From assembly GCA_023404705.1 (NCBI GenBank), contig JAEYAU010000259.1, positions 1-34,969 of the forward strand: a stretch of 34,969 bases of DNA, given 5' to 3'. Positions within the stretch are counted from its first letter, which is position 1; each line of letters starts with the position of its first letter. The notes below the pieces were generated by a model. It did no database searches, had not been told where the DNA came from, and saw nothing but the letters and a program-made list of their open reading frames with translations. The translations under genes and the position numbers were made by a program. Below, piece after piece: positions 16,266 to 25,192 of the stretch. Origin of the DNA: Pseudomonadota bacterium. Lineage in GTDB: Bacteria > Pseudomonadota > Alphaproteobacteria > Rhizobiales > Xanthobacteraceae.

Positions 16266-16637
16266 TCAGGCATTTCCCAGAAAGTGCCGAACCGTCTCGA
16301 GAAACTTCCCGACCGAAATCGGCTTCGACAGATAGGCCTCGCAACCGCCTTCCCGGATCCGCTCCTCGTCGCCCTTCATCGCGAAGGCCGTGACGGCGAC
16401 CACCGGGATCACCTGCAGCTCGGGATCGTCCTTGAGCCACTTGGTGACCTCGAGGCCGGAGACCTCGGGCAGCTGGATGTCCATGATGATCAGGTCGGGA
16501 CGGTGCTTGCGCGCGAGCTCGAGCGCTTCGATGCCGTTGCGCGTCCCGATCGTCTGATAGCCATGGGCCTCCAACAGATCGTGGAAGAGCTTCATGTTGA
16601 GCTCGTTGTCCTCCACGATCAGGACGGTCTTCGCCAT
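16266..16637 (-). CDS. divK: single-domain response regulator DivK
   Basis: A 123-residue receiver domain without an output domain. DivK moves phosphate between PleC and DivJ and, through DivL, controls CckA-CtrA signalling in the alphaproteobacterial cell cycle. Visible are VLIVEDNELNMKLFHDLLE, the phospho-acceptor Asp53 (LIIMDIQLPEVSG), Thr in VVAVTAFAMKGDEERI and Lys in YLSKPIS. The length and Asp53 match Caulobacter DivK closely. The operon order divK-pleD is as in Caulobacter. Upstream is a 135-base divergent promoter region shared with DUF3572; I found no TTAA-N7-TTAA CtrA box in it. Confidence 0.96.
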   Translation of the reverse strand: MAKTVLIVEDNELNMKLFHDLLEAHGYQTIGTRNGIEALELARKHRPDLIIMDIQLPEVSGLEVTKWLKDDPELQVIPVVAVTAFAMKGDEERIREGGCEAYLSKPISVGKFLETVRHFLGNA

Positions 16638-16772
16638 GTCCGGTCCTTCGGCTGTCCCCGCGCGGTCGCCGGTTCTCTATTGTCCGGAACGACTCGCATC
16701 GTCCGCCGGCGCGGATATGGATAATCTAGCGAAAAATCTAATTGGCATTCCTTAGGAAAAGGCAAACAGTGC

Positions 16773-17069
16773 ATGGCGAAAACGCCTCCCGTAAGCCGTG
16801 AATCGGCCGAATCTCTGGCCGTCCAGGCGCTCGCCTTCCTGGCGAGCGATTCGGACCGGCTGGGACGGTTCCTGGCCGAGACCGGCATCGCGCCGGACGC
16901 GATTCGGACCGCCGCCGGCGAGCCCGGCTTCCTCATGGGGGTATTGGACCACGTGCTGGCCGATGAGCGGCTCCTGATCGCCTTCGCGGACGGGGCGGGA
17001 GTCGCCCCCGAGGAGATCGGCCGCGCCCGCGCGGGCCTCGGACGCCCTTATGAGCGGGATATCCCCTGA
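16773..17069 (+). CDS. DUF3572 family protein
   Basis: A 98-residue, mostly helical, cytoplasmic protein with SAESLAVQALAFLASDSDRLGRFLAETGI and FLMGVLDHVLADERLLIAFA. These match the alphaproteobacterial DUF3572 family, which has no known function. It is divergent from divK and its stop codon abuts the first possible start of dinB (TGAGTG), so the two genes are probably co-transcribed. That link to a translesion polymerase is suggestive but says nothing firm about function. Confidence 0.85.
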   Translation: MAKTPPVSRESAESLAVQALAFLASDSDRLGRFLAETGIAPDAIRTAAGEPGFLMGVLDHVLADERLLIAFADGAGVAPEEIGRARAGLGRPYERDIP

Positions 17070-18425
17070 GTGACCCTTCCGTCCCTGCCACGGCCTGTCA
17101 TGATGACCGCGGATCCTCCTCCGGATTCTGAGCGGGCGACCATGCCGGGCTTCTGCCGCGACTGCCTGGCCGACGTGGCGGACAGCAAGCCGCGCTGCAC
17201 CGCCTGCGGCTCGCCGCGCGTGGTGCGCCACCCGGACCTCCCCGCGCTCACCATCGCGCATGTGGACTGCGACGCCTTCTACGCGACCATCGAGAAGCGC
17301 GACGATCCGAGCCTCGCCGACAAGCCGCTGATCATCGGCGGCGGCCGCCGCGGCGTGGTCTCGACCTGCTGCTATATCGCGCGCACCTATGGCGTGCGCT
17401 CCGCCATGCCGATGTTCGAGGCGCGCCGCCTCTGCCCGCACGCGACGGTGCTGCCGCCCCATATGGAGAAATACGCAGGCGTCGGCCGTCAGGTGCGCGA
17501 GCTGATGTTCGAGCTCACGCCGCTGGTCGAGCCGCTCTCCATCGACGAGGCCTTCATGGACCTCACCGGCACCGAGCGGCTGCACGGCACCATTGTCGCC
17601 AAGACGCTGGCGCGCTTCGCGACGCGCGTGGAGGAGAAGCTCGGCATCACGGTGTCGATCGGCCTCTCGGCCAACAAGTTCCTGGCCAAGATCGCCTCTG
17701 ATCTCGACAAGCCGCGCGGCTTCGCGGCGCTCGGCCCCGGCGAGGCGCGCGCCTTCCTGGCGCCGCGGCCCGTCAACTTCATCTGGGGCGTCGGCAAGGC
17801 TACGCAGGCGCGCCTCGGCCGCGACGGATTCCACACCATCGCGGACCTGCAGGCGGCCGACGAGACCGACCTGATGCGGCGCTACGGCACCGAGGGCCTG
17901 CGCCTCTCGCGCCTGTCGCGCGGCATCGACGACCGCCGTGTCCATGCCGAGCGCGAGACCAAGAGCGTCTCGGCCGAGACCACTTTCGAGCAGGACATCC
18001 GCGACTACCGCGCGCTCGAAAAGATCCTCTGGTCGCTCTCCGAGAAGGTCTCGCGCCGGCTCAAGGCGGCCGAGCTCGCCGGCTCCACCGTGACGCTCAA
18101 GCTCAAGAGCGCCGACTTCAAGATCAAGACGCGCGCGCAGTCGCTCAACGATCCGACCCAGCTCGCCGCCAAGATCTTCGACATCGCGCGCGAGCTGCTG
18201 CGCCGCGAGACCGACGGCACACGCTACCGCCTGATCGGCGTCGGCGTCTCGCAGCTGGTCGAAGGCGTGGTCGACGAGCCCATGGACCTGATCGACCACC
18301 GCGCCAAGCGCTCCGCCGCCGCCGAGCAGGCGATCGACCGCGCGCGCGAGAAATTCGGCCGCGCCGCCGTGATCAAGGGGCTGGTGTTCGACGGCAGCGC
18401 GCAGGCCGACGAGGATGAGGAGTAG
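17070..18425 (+). CDS. dinB: DNA polymerase IV (Y family) with N-terminal zinc ribbon
   Basis: Error-prone translesion polymerase. Up to 451 residues. An N-terminal zinc ribbon (CRDCLADVADSKPRCTACGS, four Cys) precedes the catalytic domain. The metal ligands are in HVDCDAFYATIEK and SIDEAFMDLTG; ISIGLSANKFLAKIASDLDKP-type and GVGKATQARLGRDGF helix-hairpin-helix blocks follow, then the little-finger domain. The C-terminus has no evident beta-clamp motif I can name with confidence. The GTG at 17070 directly follows the DUF3572 stop. ATGs at 17100 and 17142 are also possible, and 17142 (MPGFCRDC) would put the zinc ribbon at the very N-terminus. The start is therefore uncertain; the function is not. 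Confidence 0.93.
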   Translation: MTLPSLPRPVMMTADPPPDSERATMPGFCRDCLADVADSKPRCTACGSPRVVRHPDLPALTIAHVDCDAFYATIEKRDDPSLADKPLIIGGGRRGVVSTCCYIARTYGVRSAMPMFEARRLCPHATVLPPHMEKYAGVGRQVRELMFELTPLVEPLSIDEAFMDLTGTERLHGTIVAKTLARFATRVEEKLGITVSIGLSANKFLAKIASDLDKPRGFAALGPGEARAFLAPRPVNFIWGVGKATQARLGRDGFHTIADLQAADETDLMRRYGTEGLRLSRLSRGIDDRRVHAERETKSVSAETTFEQDIRDYRALEKILWSLSEKVSRRLKAAELAGSTVTLKLKSADFKIKTRAQSLNDPTQLAAKIFDIARELLRRETDGTRYRLIGVGVSQLVEGVVDEPMDLIDHRAKRSAAAEQAIDRAREKFGRAAVIKGLVFDGSAQADEDEE

Positions 18426-18461
18426 CGGACCTTCACCGCCGCGATCGCCAAGCCCAGACCC

Positions 18462-18597
18462 GTCATCCTGGGGCGCGGGCGCGCGAAGCGCGCGAGCCTC
18501 GAAGGATGAACGGCCGAGGCGGTTCAGCAAGGACGTGGAGAGGCCCGGGCCGTCGCCCTTCGAGGCTCGCTTCGCTCGCGCCTCAGGGTGACGGACG
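18462..18597. repeat. inverted REP-like pair
   Basis: The left copy (about 18462-18515) reads cgtcatcctggggcg...gcctcgaaggatgaacggcc. The right copy (about 18548-18597) is its approximate reverse complement, ...cccttcgaggctcg...cctcagggtgacgg. Each has an internal GC palindrome (for example GCGCGC-GAA-GCGCGC in the left one). This is the usual form of dispersed extragenic palindromes in rhizobial genomes. Confidence 0.75.
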
Positions 18598-18632
18598 AGA
18601 GTTTGAGTTCGCGGCAACGTAAATGCTTTCAT

Positions 18633-18787
18633 CTCCGCAGCGCTTTGCGCTCGGAGGTTTGCGGCTCGCTAACGCGAGCAGGTCTCCCCCGAGGGGGATG
18701 GAGCGCCGAGAGGCGCCAGCCCGCTTGTGCGGAGCGGGCTTGTGTCCCGGTTGTGCGGGCCGGGACGTGGCCGGGCTTTCTCCGGCC
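18633..18787. repeat. array of seven adjacent short hairpins
   Basis: Consecutive inverted repeats, each within about 10 bases of the next. They are CTCC..GGAG (18633-18656); GCTCGC-TAAC-GCGAGC (18664-18679); TCCCCC-GA-GGGGGA (18685-18698); GCGCC-GAGA-GGCGC (18703-18716); AGCCCGC..GCGGGCT (18718-18740); TCCCGG..CCGGGA (18745-18765); and GGCCGG..CCGGCC (18769-18787). The arms differ in sequence. Two of the hairpins share TTGTGCGG in the loop region (18725 and 18751). Confidence 0.6.
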
Positions 18788-19050
18788 GGGGCTGCGCTAT
18801 TAGAGCCGGCGCCGCCCGGGGGTCCTATTATGTTGCCGGGGCCCCCTGCGCCTCTAGGCGCTCCACCACGGTGCGCATCTCCGCCTGATCAGCGCGGATC
18901 CGCAGCAGCCGCCTCCCGCTCCGTCGGCGATACGCGTAGACGCCCTCGCGAGCAGGAGTGAGTCGAATATACACGCTTTCTGGAAATCCGCAAGGGGTCT
19001 TTTTCTGGGAAGCAGAAATATTTCCTTTCGGCGCCGTCACGGCCTCAGCG

Positions 19051-19172
19051 GTCATCCCGGAAGCCGCGCAGCGGCTGTCCGGGATCCATAACCCCTGTCT
19101 TTCGGTATCGCGGCCACCGGGGTTATGGATCCCGGCTCTCGCGCGTGCTTCGCACGGCTCGGCCGGGATGAC
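19051..19172. repeat. nested inverted repeat (REP-like)
   Basis: Outer arms GTCATCCCGG (19051-19060) and CCGGGATGAC (19163-19172), and an inner perfect 17-base pair CCGGGATCCATAACCCC (19079-19095) / GGGGTTATGGATCCCGG (19119-19135). It ends 25 bases from the eipB stop, so it may also act as a transcript end. The style is that of dispersed rhizobial palindromic repeats. Confidence 0.75.
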
Positions 19173-19197
19173 GGAGTGTGACGCCAGCGTCAACGCC

Positions 19198-20046
19198 CTA
19201 CTGACAGGGCTTGCTGTCGCGCAGCTCGAGCGAGGTCATGGTGCCGTCGACGACGAAATCGCCGTAGTCGAGGCGGAGCGCGCGCGAGATGCCGTTCTCG
19301 TACATCTCGAACGTGATGGCGTAGACGGGGGTCTGCTCGCCCTCCTTGCCGGTCTTGTCGAAGTAGCTGATGGTCACGGGCCAGCGCGCGAGCTTCGAGA
19401 GCTCGACCTTGCCGGCGGCCGCGTCGGTCGGCTGCTTCTCCTCGGGCGGGATCATCTGCCCGATCACGGCAAGCGACTGGTAGACCTTCTCACCCGACTC
19501 CGAGCCGTCGAACACCTGCGTCTCGAACAGCCGCTGCCCGGCGCGCGCCGCCGTGATGATCTTGCGCATATGGTCGGTCGGGAACGCGACCTCGCCCAGC
19601 TCGAGCTTCTTGTTGCGCGGCTTGGCGAGCTGGACCACGACGCCGTTCTGGCTCCGCTCGGCCTTGCCGTCGGAATTGTCGCTCAGCTTCTGGTCCATGA
19701 AGTTCTCGGAATTGAAGCGGAAGGCCTTGCCCTCGCCGTCTTCCCAGGTGTTGGAGCGCAGGTCGCTCATCACCATCTTGCCTTCGCCGGTGTCGAGCGC
19801 GCTCACCTGGCGGAAGCTCAGCACGTAGCCCTCGCAGGGATTGCCCGAGAAGTCGTACACGATGCGGCCGCGCACCGACTCGAGCGCGCGCTTGCCGCGC
19901 GTGCTGGCGAGCCTGAGGTCGTAGATCGCGACATGCGACGCGAGCGTCGCGTCCTTCGCGGCCTGCGCCAGCGCCGGCGTGCCGGCGGCGGTTGCGGCCA
20001 GCGAGAGAATTGCGGCGAGGGTGAGTCTGGTCATTCGCAATGTCAT
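19198..20046 (-). CDS. eipB: EipB-like periplasmic envelope protein (DUF1849)
   Basis: A 282-residue exported protein of the DUF1849 family. In Brucella the family member EipB is needed for cell-envelope integrity and forms a beta-spiral in the periplasm. A signal peptide is clear (MTRLTLAAILSLAATAAGTPALAQA). Two cysteines fall at positions 71 (SGNPCEGYVL) and 281 (DSKPCQ end). They correspond to Cys69 and Cys278 of Brucella EipB, which form a conserved disulfide. VSALDTGEGKMVMSDLRSNTWEDG and ENFMDQKLSDNSDGKAE are family blocks. The ATG at 20046 is chosen (gaggag upstream); 20034 is an alternative. Longer upstream frames run into the ridA region and are not coding. Confidence 0.88.
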   Translation of the reverse strand: MTLRMTRLTLAAILSLAATAAGTPALAQAAKDATLASHVAIYDLRLASTRGKRALESVRGRIVYDFSGNPCEGYVLSFRQVSALDTGEGKMVMSDLRSNTWEDGEGKAFRFNSENFMDQKLSDNSDGKAERSQNGVVVQLAKPRNKKLELGEVAFPTDHMRKIITAARAGQRLFETQVFDGSESGEKVYQSLAVIGQMIPPEEKQPTDAAAGKVELSKLARWPVTISYFDKTGKEGEQTPVYAITFEMYENGISRALRLDYGDFVVDGTMTSLELRDSKPCQ

Positions 20047-20173
20047 TCCGACGTGTCTCCTCGCTCCCCCGGGGGCGGAACATAAGTGGGTCGCGTGCGC
20101 CCCGCAACCGTGCTTGCGCGCCGCCGCCCGATCGGCCAAGACAGTGAGGGGATTTGCGGACAGGGAGGACGGC

Positions 20174-20644
20174 ATGCCGGGGACCGTGGAGAAAAAGCTC
20201 GCAGAACTCGGCATTCCGGTGCCGACGCCGGCCGCTCCGGTGGCGAATTATGTCGGCTTCGTGCGCACCGGCAACCTCATCTTCGTGTCCGGCCAGGTCT
20301 GCTTCGACACCGAGGGCCAGCTTGTGGCGGCCGGCAAGCTCGGCGGCGGCGTGTCGATCGAGGACGGGCAGAAGGCCGCCCGGGCCTGCGCCGTGAATCT
20401 TCTCGCCCAGCTCAAGGCTGCGCTCGGGGACCTCGACAAGGTCACGCGCGTCGTCCGTCTCGGCGGCTTCATCAATGCGACGCCCGACTTCCTCGAGAGC
20501 CCGAAAGTCATGAACGGCGCCTCCGACCTCATGGTCACGGCGTTCGGCGACCGCGGCCGCCATGCGCGCACCACCATCGGCGTCGCGGTGCTGCCGATGG
20601 ACGCCGCCGTCGAAGTCGAGGGACTGTTCGAGGTGTCGGCCTGA
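20174..20644 (+). CDS. RidA/YjgF-family protein
   Basis: A 156-residue member of the RidA superfamily, in the longer subgroup. RidA enzymes hydrolyse reactive enamine/imine intermediates released by PLP enzymes. Seen here: VANYVGFVRTGNLIFVSGQV, AARACAVNLLAQLKAALGDLDKVTRVVRL and GRHARTTIGVAVLPMDAAVEVEGLFEV. The last contains the conserved Arg near the active cleft. It has a ribosome-binding site (gggagg) and is divergent from eipB. The GDPD gene starts 19 bases after its stop, which suggests one transcript. The true substrate cannot be inferred. Confidence 0.9.
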   Translation: MPGTVEKKLAELGIPVPTPAAPVANYVGFVRTGNLIFVSGQVCFDTEGQLVAAGKLGGGVSIEDGQKAARACAVNLLAQLKAALGDLDKVTRVVRLGGFINATPDFLESPKVMNGASDLMVTAFGDRGRHARTTIGVAVLPMDAAVEVEGLFEVSA

Positions 20645-20663
20645 TCGCGTTCGACGAACCGCC

Positions 20664-21410
20664 ATGCCCGGCCTCGATTGGCTGACGACCCGGCCCGTCG
20701 CGCATCGCGGGCTGCACGATGCCGCGGCCGGCGTCATCGAGAACACGCCGAGCGCCGTGAGTGCCGCGATCGCGGGCAACTACGGCATCGAGGTGGACCT
20801 GCAGATCACGGCCGACGGCGAGGCCATGGTGCATCACGACGATGCGCTCGGCCGCCTCACCGAAGGTTCGCGTCGCCTCGCCGCCATGAGCGCTGCGGGG
20901 TTGAAGCAGGTCCCCTTCCGAGCCACGAGCGACCGCATGCTGACTCTGGGTGAGCTCTGCGACCTGGTCGCGGGCCGCGTCACGCTCCTGCTCGAGCTCA
21001 AGAGCCGTTTCGACGAGGACGCCAGGCTGGTGAAGCGCGCCGCCGAGGTGCTGCAGAACTACGCCGGTCCCGTCGCTGTCATGTCCTTCGATCCCCGCAT
21101 GGTGGCGGCCGCGCGCGAGATCGCACCGGGGCTGCCGCGCGGCATCGTGGCGGAGCGCCATTATGACGATCCCGAATGGGAACCGCTGACGCCGGCGCAG
21201 CGTCGTAATCTCGCGCACCTCTTGCATGCCCCCCGCACCCGGCCCCATTTCATCGCTTATCACGTGAAGGATCTTCCGGCGGCCGCTCCCCTGATCGCAC
21301 GTCATCTGTTCGGCATGCCGCTGCTGACCTGGACGGTGCGCAGCGAGGAGGATCGCAAGCGAGCCAAGCGCTGGGCGGATCAGATGATCTTCGAGGGGTT
21401 CAAGGCATAG
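20664..21410 (+). CDS. glycerophosphodiester phosphodiesterase family protein
   Basis: A 248-residue GDPD-family hydrolase, which cleaves glycerophosphodiesters to glycerol 3-phosphate and an alcohol. The catalytic signatures are present near the N-terminus: VAHRGLHD, ENTPSAVSAAI, GIEVDLQITADGEAMVHHDD (His, Glu/Asp metal ligands) and LLLELKSRF. The C-terminal HLFGMPLLTWTV fits the barrel's last strands (W-T-V). There is no signal peptide, so it is cytoplasmic. The ATG at 20664 is the first with family similarity downstream of it. It follows ridA by 19 bases and precedes the FemAB/GNAT-like gene by 33. Confidence 0.92.
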   Translation: MPGLDWLTTRPVAHRGLHDAAAGVIENTPSAVSAAIAGNYGIEVDLQITADGEAMVHHDDALGRLTEGSRRLAAMSAAGLKQVPFRATSDRMLTLGELCDLVAGRVTLLLELKSRFDEDARLVKRAAEVLQNYAGPVAVMSFDPRMVAAAREIAPGLPRGIVAERHYDDPEWEPLTPAQRRNLAHLLHAPRTRPHFIAYHVKDLPAAAPLIARHLFGMPLLTWTVRSEEDRKRAKRWADQMIFEGFKA

Positions 21411-21443
21411 AATAGGTTCCGGGGGCGCGAACAACGGATCAGG

Positions 21444-22721
<1,278 letters not shown>

Positions 22722-22743
22722 TCAGCCCAATCGGAGACGCCCG

Positions 22744-23172
22744 ATGTCGACCTATGACAGCAACAACATCTTCGCCAAGATCTTGCGCGGCGAGCTCCCG
22801 TGTCACCGCGTCTACGAGGACGACAAGGTCTTCGCCTTTCTCGACATCATGCCGCGCGCGCCCGGCCACACACTGATCATTCCCAAATCGCCCGCGCGCA
22901 ACATCCTCGACGTCGACCCGCAGGACCTCGCCCACGTCATCCAGGCCGTGCAGAAGATCGCGAAGGCGGCCGTCAAGGTGTTCGAAGCCGACGGCGTGAC
23001 AATCCAGCAGTTCAACGAATCCGCCGGCGGCCAGGTCGTGTTCCACCTCCACTTCCACGTGATCCCGCGCAAGGAGGGCGTGTCGATGCTGCCGCCCGCG
23101 AGCCAGAAAGGCGACCCAGAGCAGCTCGCGGCGCATGCGCTGCAGCTCTCGACCGCGCTGGCGAGCCCGTAA
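22744..23172 (+). CDS. HIT family (HINT-like) nucleotide hydrolase
   Basis: A 142-residue histidine-triad protein, a purine nucleoside phosphoramidate hydrolase-type enzyme. It begins NIFAKILRGELPCHRVYEDDKVFAFLDIMPRAPGHTLIIPK, the classic HINT N-terminus. The triad itself is HLHFHVIP with His101, His103 and His105. The Ser/Asn-rich segment before it (NESAGGQVV) is normal for the family. It is the last gene of the ridA-side cluster. A REP-like repeat follows in the 127-base gap before the next gene. Confidence 0.95.
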   Translation: MSTYDSNNIFAKILRGELPCHRVYEDDKVFAFLDIMPRAPGHTLIIPKSPARNILDVDPQDLAHVIQAVQKIAKAAVKVFEADGVTIQQFNESAGGQVVFHLHFHVIPRKEGVSMLPPASQKGDPEQLAAHALQLSTALASP

Positions 23173-23190
23173 TTCAGCTACACTCCGTTC

Positions 23191-23262
23191 GTTCCCGCGA
23201 ACGCGGGGACCCAGAGCGGCGAGCGATGAGCCCGACGCCCCTGGATGCCCGCTTTCGCGGGC
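23191..23262. repeat. REP-like palindromic repeat
   Basis: Reads gttcccgcgaacgcggggac ... ctggatgcccgctttcgcgggc, two inward-facing hairpins (CCCGCG-AA-CGCGGG and GCCCGC-TTT-GCGGGC), in the gap between the HIT and flavoprotein genes. Its - strand translation (RARESGHPGA...GPRVRGNE) is the sort of string that dispersed extragenic repeats give. Confidence 0.7.
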
Positions 23263-23299
23263 ACGCACGGAGAATGGGTGAAGCTCCGCGGATCGACAG

Positions 23300-25045
23300 A
23301 TGGCTGTTCAAGAGACTTACGACTGCGACGTCCTCGTGATCGGCTCCGGCTGCTCCGGCATGAGCGCGGCCGTCACGGCGGCCGCGCATGGGCTGAAGGT
23401 GCTCATCGTCGAGAAGGAGGCCGTGTTCGGCGGCACCACGGCGCGCTCCGGCGGCTGGCTGTGGATCCCGGGCACGTCGCTCGCCAAGGCCTGGGGCATT
23501 GACGAGGAGCGGGAGCTCGCGCGCACCTATTTGCGCCACGAGGCCGGCAACAGCTTCGATGCGGAGCGCGTGGACGCGTTCCTTGAGCACGGCCCGAAGG
23601 CGGTCGACTTCTTCATCACGAAGACCGCGCTGCGCTTCGACATGCCGCTCGTCTTTCCGGACTATCACGCGGAGGTGCCGGGCGGCACGCAGGGCGGCCG
23701 CTCCATGGTGACGCGGCCCTTCGACGGCCGCGAGCTCGGTCCTCACATCAAGAGCCTGGGCGCCGCCCTCCCCGAGCTCACGGTCTTCGGCATGATGCTC
23801 GGCTCCGGCAAGGAGATCGTGCACTTCATGCGCGCGACGCGCTCGCTGCAGTCCGCGGTCTATGTCGCGAAGCGACTCTCCAAGCACTTCGTCGAAGTGC
23901 TGCGCTACGGGCGCGGCATGCTGCTGACCAACGGCAACGCGCTCGCGGGACGGCTCGCCAAATCCGCCTTCGATCTCGGCGTGCCGCTATGGCTCTCCTC
24001 GCCCGCGAAGGAGTTGATCACCGAGAACGGCGCTGTGCGCAGCGCCGTGGTCGAGCGCGAGGGCCGGCCGGTCCGCATCACGGCGCGCCGCGGTGTCGTT
24101 CTGGCCTGCGGCGGATTTCCCCATGACGTATCCCGGCGCAAGACCTACTTCCCGCATGCGCCGACCGGGACCGAGCACCATTCGCCCGGCCCGACCGGCA
24201 ACACCGGCGACGGTCTGCGTCTCGCCGAAGCCGTCGGCGGCCGCGTGGACACCTCGCTGCCACATGCCGCGGCCTGGGTGCCGGTCTCGATCACCACGCG
24301 CAAGGATGGCTCCAAAGGCGTGATGCCCCACTTCATTGATCGCGCGAAGCCGGGCGTGATCGCGGTGACGGCGCGCGGGAAGCGCTTCACCAACGAGGCG
24401 AACTCGTATCACGACTTCGTCCAGGCCATGGTCGCGGCCTGCGCCGACGCGCGCGAGATCTGTGCGTATCTCATCTGCGATCACGACACGCTGCGCCGCT
24501 ACGGCCTCGGCGCGGTGGCGCCGTTTCCGCTTCCGATCGGCCGCCACATCCGCTCCGGCTATCTGCTGAAAGGCGCGAGCCTCGGCGAGCTCGCAAAGCA
24601 GGCCGGCATCGATCCGGCCGCGCTCGAGGCGACGGTCGCGGAGTTCAACATCCATGCGCGAAATGGGCAGGACCCGGCCTTCGGCAAGGGCAGCAAGGCC
24701 TATAACCGCTTCCAGGGCGACGCGCTGCATGGGCCGAACCCTTGCGTGAAGCCGATCGAGACAGCGCCCTTCTATGCAATCCGCCTCGTGATCGGCGATC
24801 TCGGCACCTATGCGGGCCTGAGCACGGACGCACACGGGCGCGTCCTTGACGGCACGCGCAAGCCGATCCCCGGCCTCTACGCGGTCGGCAACGACATCGC
24901 CAGCATCATGGGCGGCAACTATCCGGGTGCCGGCATCACGCTCGGCCCGGCGCTCACCTTCGGCCATATCGCGGGGTGCCATCTCGCGGGCGTGCCGACC
25001 GGGCTCGGTCAGCCCGTCACCGAGGAGCCCGCACGCGTCGCGTGA
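23300..25045 (+). CDS. KstD-like FAD-dependent dehydrogenase
   Basis: A 581-residue flavoprotein of the FAD-binding_2 family (fumarate reductase / 3-ketosteroid delta1-dehydrogenase group). The N-terminus has the dinucleotide motif GSGCSG in VLVIGSGCSGMSAAVTAA, then VEKEAVFGGTTARSGG. The C-terminus has GLYAVGNDIASIMGGNYPGAGITLGPALTFG. Tyr541-x3-Gly545 in that block aligns with catalytic Tyr487 and Gly491 of Rhodococcus KstD1. FPDYHAEVPGG may supply the second tyrosine. It has no signal peptide. Steroid genes are not seen nearby, so the substrate could be another cyclic ketone or enone. Upstream is a REP element; downstream is the metal ATPase, 147 bases away. Confidence 0.88.
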   Translation: MAVQETYDCDVLVIGSGCSGMSAAVTAAAHGLKVLIVEKEAVFGGTTARSGGWLWIPGTSLAKAWGIDEERELARTYLRHEAGNSFDAERVDAFLEHGPKAVDFFITKTALRFDMPLVFPDYHAEVPGGTQGGRSMVTRPFDGRELGPHIKSLGAALPELTVFGMMLGSGKEIVHFMRATRSLQSAVYVAKRLSKHFVEVLRYGRGMLLTNGNALAGRLAKSAFDLGVPLWLSSPAKELITENGAVRSAVVEREGRPVRITARRGVVLACGGFPHDVSRRKTYFPHAPTGTEHHSPGPTGNTGDGLRLAEAVGGRVDTSLPHAAAWVPVSITTRKDGSKGVMPHFIDRAKPGVIAVTARGKRFTNEANSYHDFVQAMVAACADAREICAYLICDHDTLRRYGLGAVAPFPLPIGRHIRSGYLLKGASLGELAKQAGIDPAALEATVAEFNIHARNGQDPAFGKGSKAYNRFQGDALHGPNPCVKPIETAPFYAIRLVIGDLGTYAGLSTDAHGRVLDGTRKPIPGLYAVGNDIASIMGGNYPGAGITLGPALTFGHIAGCHLAGVPTGLGQPVTEEPARVA

Positions 25046-25192
25046 GGCGCAAGGTCCTGGCAGACTGCTGGACGAAGCGTCGCATCTGCCACTCCAAAAC
25101 TGCGCCTTTGCGTTTGCCCTTTGCGTAAGCCATTTGTCTGCGAGTTGTCCCTTCGACCTGCGGCGCGGCCCGCGCCGCTTCGGTATCGGAAG

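Larger units (their letters stand above)
18426..19197. other. 772-base non-coding stretch with repeats and a hairpin array
   Basis: Between dinB (+) and eipB (-), I see no gene I would defend. It holds an inverted REP-like pair (18462-18597), a run of seven close hairpins (18633-18787), an unassigned segment with a weak 48-codon frame on the - strand (18828-18974) and a second inverted repeat (19051-19172). Convergent neighbours fit a region free of promoters and tolerant of repeats. Confidence 0.6.

Noticed and set aside
14874..16724. 616-codon open frame on the + strand opposite pleD and divK
   Set aside because: pleD and divK are unmistakable on the - strand; this frame is low-complexity.
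16638..16772. CtrA box between divK and DUF3572
   Set aside because: Expected from Caulobacter biology, but no TTAA-N7-TTAA occurs in the interval.
18958..20085. 375-codon + strand frame opposite eipB
   Set aside because: It begins in repeats and runs antisense to a well-supported exported protein.
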